Positions 56,239 through 59,082 of a stretch of DNA of 59,082 bases are shown in pieces. The DNA is taken from positions 1 through 59,082 of the forward strand of contig JAUYOW010000102.1 of the NCBI GenBank assembly GCA_030697825.1, in the 5' to 3' direction. Below the pieces are notes generated by a model. The model was not told the origin of the DNA. It did not search any database and saw only the letters and a program-made list of their open reading frames with translations. How positions within the stretch are numbered: position 1 is the first letter of the stretch; each line of letters begins with the position of its first letter. Source of the stretch: Gemmatimonadales bacterium (GTDB lineage Bacteria > Gemmatimonadota > Gemmatimonadetes > Gemmatimonadales > JACORV01). Made by a program: the position numbers and the translations under genes.

Positions 56239-58989
56239 ATGCGCCGTACCGCCGGCTTCTGTGCCTGCGCTGCTCTCGCCCTCTTCGTACCCCTTCGGAC
56301 ACTTGCCGCCCAGAGCGGCGGTATCCGCGGTCGGGTCGCCGATGCGGGCGGCGCCCCCCTCGCACGCGCCACGGTCAGCGTGGACGGCACGCCCCTCAGG
56401 GCCAGCAGCAACGACCAGGGCGGGTACCTGATAAGTGGAGTCCCGGCCGGCACCCACACGGTCCGCGCCCGCGCCCTCGGTTACGTCGCCCAGTCAGCCC
56501 AGGTCACCGTCGCGGGCGGACAGACCACTACCCGGGATTTCACCCTCCAGCCCCAGCCCATCAGTCTTTCGGCCATAGACGTCACGATCGGTTCGCGCGC
56601 GCGCCACACCGCGGCCGAAGAGCTGGCCGTGCCGGTGGACGTGTACGATGTGCAGGACATCGCCAGTCAGGGAACCAGGGAGACCAGCCAGATCCTGCAG
56701 GCGCTCTCACCCTCGGTCAACTTCCCGCGCCAGAGCGTCACGGACGGTACGGATATCGTCCGGCCGTTCACGCTGCGTGGCTTGAGCCCCGATCACACGC
56801 TGGTGCTCGTCAACGGGTGGCGGCGCCATCAGACCGCGCTGGTCAACACGTTCGCCTACGGCACGGGCGCCGGCTCCAGCGGCGTGGACCTGAATGCGAT
56901 TCCGGCAAGCGCCATCGAGCGGATCGAGGTATTGCGCGACGGCGCCTCCGCCCAGTACGGCTCCGACGCGATCGCGGGGGTCGTCAACATCGTCACTCGG
57001 GAGGGGGTGTTCAGTCCGTTCGTGAGCCTGGACGCCGGACAGCACTTCAGCGCGGACTACCCGAACGACGGCCGGACCTTGAACGTGAACGGCGGCTGGG
57101 GGTTCGGGCTCGGACGGGGGTCGCTCGCGCTCTTCGCCGAGGTGCTGGACCGGCAGCCGACCAATCGAGCCGGAGCCGACCTGTTCGACGACCCCCTGGT
57201 GCCGCAGCCCAACCAGCACTGGGGCGACGGGCTGGAGCGGGACCTGATGACGATGGCAAACCTCCGGATGCCGCTCAACGACGACCGAACCAGTGAGATC
57301 TACGCCTTCGGCGGCTACAGCTTCCGCAGTGGAACGGGGAACGGATACCGGCGCTACGCGGGCAGCGACAGGAACTGGCCGCAGATCTACCCGCTTGGCT
57401 TTCTGCCCGAGTTCAACCCGGACGTCACCGACTTCTCGCTCGCCGGGGGGTACCGGGGTGCCATGCAGGGTTGGTCCGTCGATGCCGGGGCCTCATTGGG
57501 GCACAACGCCTTCGAGTACAACCTTCGCAACACTCTCAACGCGTCGCTGGGGCCGTGTGTCGCTCCCGCTGCGCCGTGCGCGCCGGGCTCCGACGGCATT
57601 CTGGGCAATGCGGACGATCCCGGGATCCCGAACCAGACGTCGTTCTTCGCGGGCCAGTTGCGACGCGAAGAGTTCGCGGCAGGGATCAACGCGGCCAAGC
57701 CGCTGAGCCTGGGGCTCGCGGCGCCGGTGAACGTAGCAGTCGGTGCGACCCTCCGGCGCGAGAGGTACCGGATCACACAGGGGGAGCTGGCGTCGTGGGT
57801 GGACGGCGGAGACACGACGCAGTCTGGCGGCGAGGCGTCGGCCGGTTCCCAGGTGTTCCCCGGCTTCGCTCCCGGCGACGAGGCGGACGCGAGCCGGACC
57901 AACTTCGGAGCCTACGCGGACCTCGAGAGCGATCTCACTCCCGAGTTCCTGGCCAACCTGGCCGCGCGATTCGAGAGCTACAGCGACTTCGGCTCGGTAG
58001 TGACCGGCAAGCTGGCGTTCCGGTACCGGCCCTCGCCCGAGTTGACTTTTCGGGCGGCCAGCAGCACGGGGTTCCGTGCGCCGGGGCTGGGGCAGATCAA
58101 CTTCAGCAAGGTGATCACGAACGTGATCGCCGGCTCCATCGAAGAGATCGGCGTCTTTCCCGTCGGCAACGCCGCCGCCCGCGCCCTCGGATCCAAGCCG
58201 CTCCGCGAGGAGTCGTCGGTCAACTTGAGCGCGGGGTTCGCCTTTAGCCCCGACCCGAACCTGACCTTCACGGCGGACTATTTCCGCATCACGATCAACG
58301 ACCGCATCATCCTCGGTGCGACGTTCGACGACGACACGACGCTGGCGATCCTGGCGGCGGGAGGGTTCAACAACATCGCCGGCGTCCAGTACTTCACCAA
58401 CGGGCTGGACACGCGTACCCAGGGCGTTGACCTCACCGGCAACCTGCGAGTCCCGGCCCTGACGGGCACGCTCAACCTCACGGGCGCAGTCAACTTCACC
58501 AGGAACGAGATCACCCGCGTCGATCCCCTGCCCGCGGTGCTCCAGAACTCGGCCGAGCCGGGCCTGCTCGACACGGTGACCGTGCTGGCCATCGAGGAGG
58601 AACGACCTGATTGGCGGGCGACGGTGACGGCCCAATACTCTACGGGACGGCTCCAGGCGCTGGTCCGCGGATCCTACTTCGGCGGGTTCTCCTCCGCGCA
58701 GCCGGGATACTGCGATCGGTGCCGGGAAACGTACGGGGCAAAGACCCTGTTCGACGCCGAAGTGGGGTATCGCTTCGGCCTGATGAACCTTGCCGTCGGT
58801 GTCCGGAACCTCTTCGACACCTATCCGGACCAGCCGTCGTCGCTGACCCCGACGGACCCGAACGACCCGACCTCGGATCCCGCGAAGCTGTACAACAACA
58901 ACTACGGTACGTTCCCTTGGGCCGCGGCGTCACCGTTCGGGTACAACGGGCGGTATCTGTACGCGAGGGTGGATATGCGGATGCGTTAG
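56239..58989 (+). CDS. TonB-dependent outer-membrane receptor with carboxypeptidase-like N-terminal domain
   Basis: 916 aa from the ATG at 56239 after a GGAGG site. Signal peptide (cut after LAA-QS), then a CarboxypepD_reg-like domain (GGIRGRVADAGGAPLARATV, GGYLISGVPAGTHTVRARAL), a plug domain (RPFTLRGLSPDHTLVLVNGW; VDLNAIPASAIERIEVLRDG, ASAQYGSDAIAGVVNI) and a 22-strand-type barrel ending in RYLYARVDMRMR. The TonB box is not obvious. Substrate unknown; siderophore, vitamin and oligomer importers all look alike. Likely the energy-driven uptake gene next to DUF305/LVIVD. Confidence 0.92.
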   Translation: MRRTAGFCACAALALFVPLRTLAAQSGGIRGRVADAGGAPLARATVSVDGTPLRASSNDQGGYLISGVPAGTHTVRARALGYVAQSAQVTVAGGQTTTRDFTLQPQPISLSAIDVTIGSRARHTAAEELAVPVDVYDVQDIASQGTRETSQILQALSPSVNFPRQSVTDGTDIVRPFTLRGLSPDHTLVLVNGWRRHQTALVNTFAYGTGAGSSGVDLNAIPASAIERIEVLRDGASAQYGSDAIAGVVNIVTREGVFSPFVSLDAGQHFSADYPNDGRTLNVNGGWGFGLGRGSLALFAEVLDRQPTNRAGADLFDDPLVPQPNQHWGDGLERDLMTMANLRMPLNDDRTSEIYAFGGYSFRSGTGNGYRRYAGSDRNWPQIYPLGFLPEFNPDVTDFSLAGGYRGAMQGWSVDAGASLGHNAFEYNLRNTLNASLGPCVAPAAPCAPGSDGILGNADDPGIPNQTSFFAGQLRREEFAAGINAAKPLSLGLAAPVNVAVGATLRRERYRITQGELASWVDGGDTTQSGGEASAGSQVFPGFAPGDEADASRTNFGAYADLESDLTPEFLANLAARFESYSDFGSVVTGKLAFRYRPSPELTFRAASSTGFRAPGLGQINFSKVITNVIAGSIEEIGVFPVGNAAARALGSKPLREESSVNLSAGFAFSPDPNLTFTADYFRITINDRIILGATFDDDTTLAILAAGGFNNIAGVQYFTNGLDTRTQGVDLTGNLRVPALTGTLNLTGAVNFTRNEITRVDPLPAVLQNSAEPGLLDTVTVLAIEEERPDWRATVTAQYSTGRLQALVRGSYFGGFSSAQPGYCDRCRETYGAKTLFDAEVGYRFGLMNLAVGVRNLFDTYPDQPSSLTPTDPNDPTSDPAKLYNNNYGTFPWAAASPFGYNGRYLYARVDMRMR

Positions 58990-59007
58990 GACGGTTGAAG
59001 GGAAAAG

Positions 59008-59056
59008 GGCGTTGAAGAGTTGAGGCACTCGCCACCGACCCTTCAACGCCTTTTTT
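59008..59056 (+). terminator. Rho-independent terminator after the TonB receptor
   Basis: Perfect 10-bp stem GGCGTTGAAG (59008-59017) and CTTCAACGCC (59041-59050), 23-nt loop, then TTTTTT. A-rich sequence precedes the stem, so it could work in both directions. Confidence 0.85.
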
Positions 59057-59082
59057 CTTTTCAACCTTCAACGTCTTTCGTT

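Overview
The window is high-GC bacterial chromosome with very compact coding. Many genes overlap their neighbour by a 4-bp ATGA or GTGA, and I see no rRNA, tRNA, CRISPR array or complete transposase gene. The gene content fits Gemmatimonadota best: a TonB receptor with a carboxypeptidase-regulatory-like N-terminal domain, a phoH-pgpH-ybeY-corC cluster, a three-component PurSQL, and many outer-membrane or lipoprotein genes. This is an inference from style and content; no marker rRNA is present.

Layout. (1) 1-4.4 kb, minus strand: a propionate/methylmalonyl-CoA block (meaB, mutase large subunit), then a BaeRF release-factor-like gene and a HAD hydrolase cut by the window edge. (2) 4.7-13.8 kb, an accessory region: a ribbon-helix-helix/nucleotidyltransferase pair, two ORF6N genes (one broken), an intact and a truncated copy of an Smr gene, an Ada-type zinc protein coupled to a PD-(D/E)XK-like protein, a minus-strand four-gene cassette (two HNH nucleases, a MazG-like protein, a possible nuclease), an esterase gene broken by an ~86-bp element with inverted ends, an ORF6N fossil, an MqsR/MqsA-type toxin-antitoxin pair and a RES-toxin remnant. 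(3) 13.7-21.8 kb, minus strand: core genes phoH, pgpH, ybeY and two corC-like genes, preceded by ptsN-like, vanZ and aspS. (4) 21.9-27.9 kb: an outer-membrane protein and rlmN on plus; then, on minus, folB, folK, panB, panC, yqeK and a LytR_C protein. (5) 27.4-37.7 kb: the tryptophan genes (trpD alone; trpC-trpB-HEAT-HD/GYP-trpA-MCP-SpoT-like hydrolase as one coupled run) around lexA. (6) 37.8-51.8 kb, plus strand: truA, htrA, then a long coupled operon purB-purC-psd-pssA-purS-purQ-bamE-like-zinc ribbon-purL-purF, followed by ppdK. (7) 51.9-59.1 kb: MazEF, fragments of a YCII gene and a receiver domain, DUF305, an LVIVD lipoprotein, and a TonB-dependent receptor closed by a terminator.

How they work together. 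The plus-strand operon of region 6 makes IMP precursors and phosphatidylethanolamine. Region 4 makes pantothenate and folate precursors. Region 5 makes tryptophan, with signalling genes embedded in the same transcription unit. Region 2 carries the clearest signs of gain, loss and rearrangement.

The two most unusual features are repeats. One is a family of 8-bp units (GTGCSCCY) that forms a 19-unit array at 1442-1593 and 32-bp patches inside meaB, ybeY and the start of the HAD gene, always translated in frame. The other is a 27-bp palindrome inside ORF6N coding sequence, seen four times, once as an isolated fossil with no gene around it.
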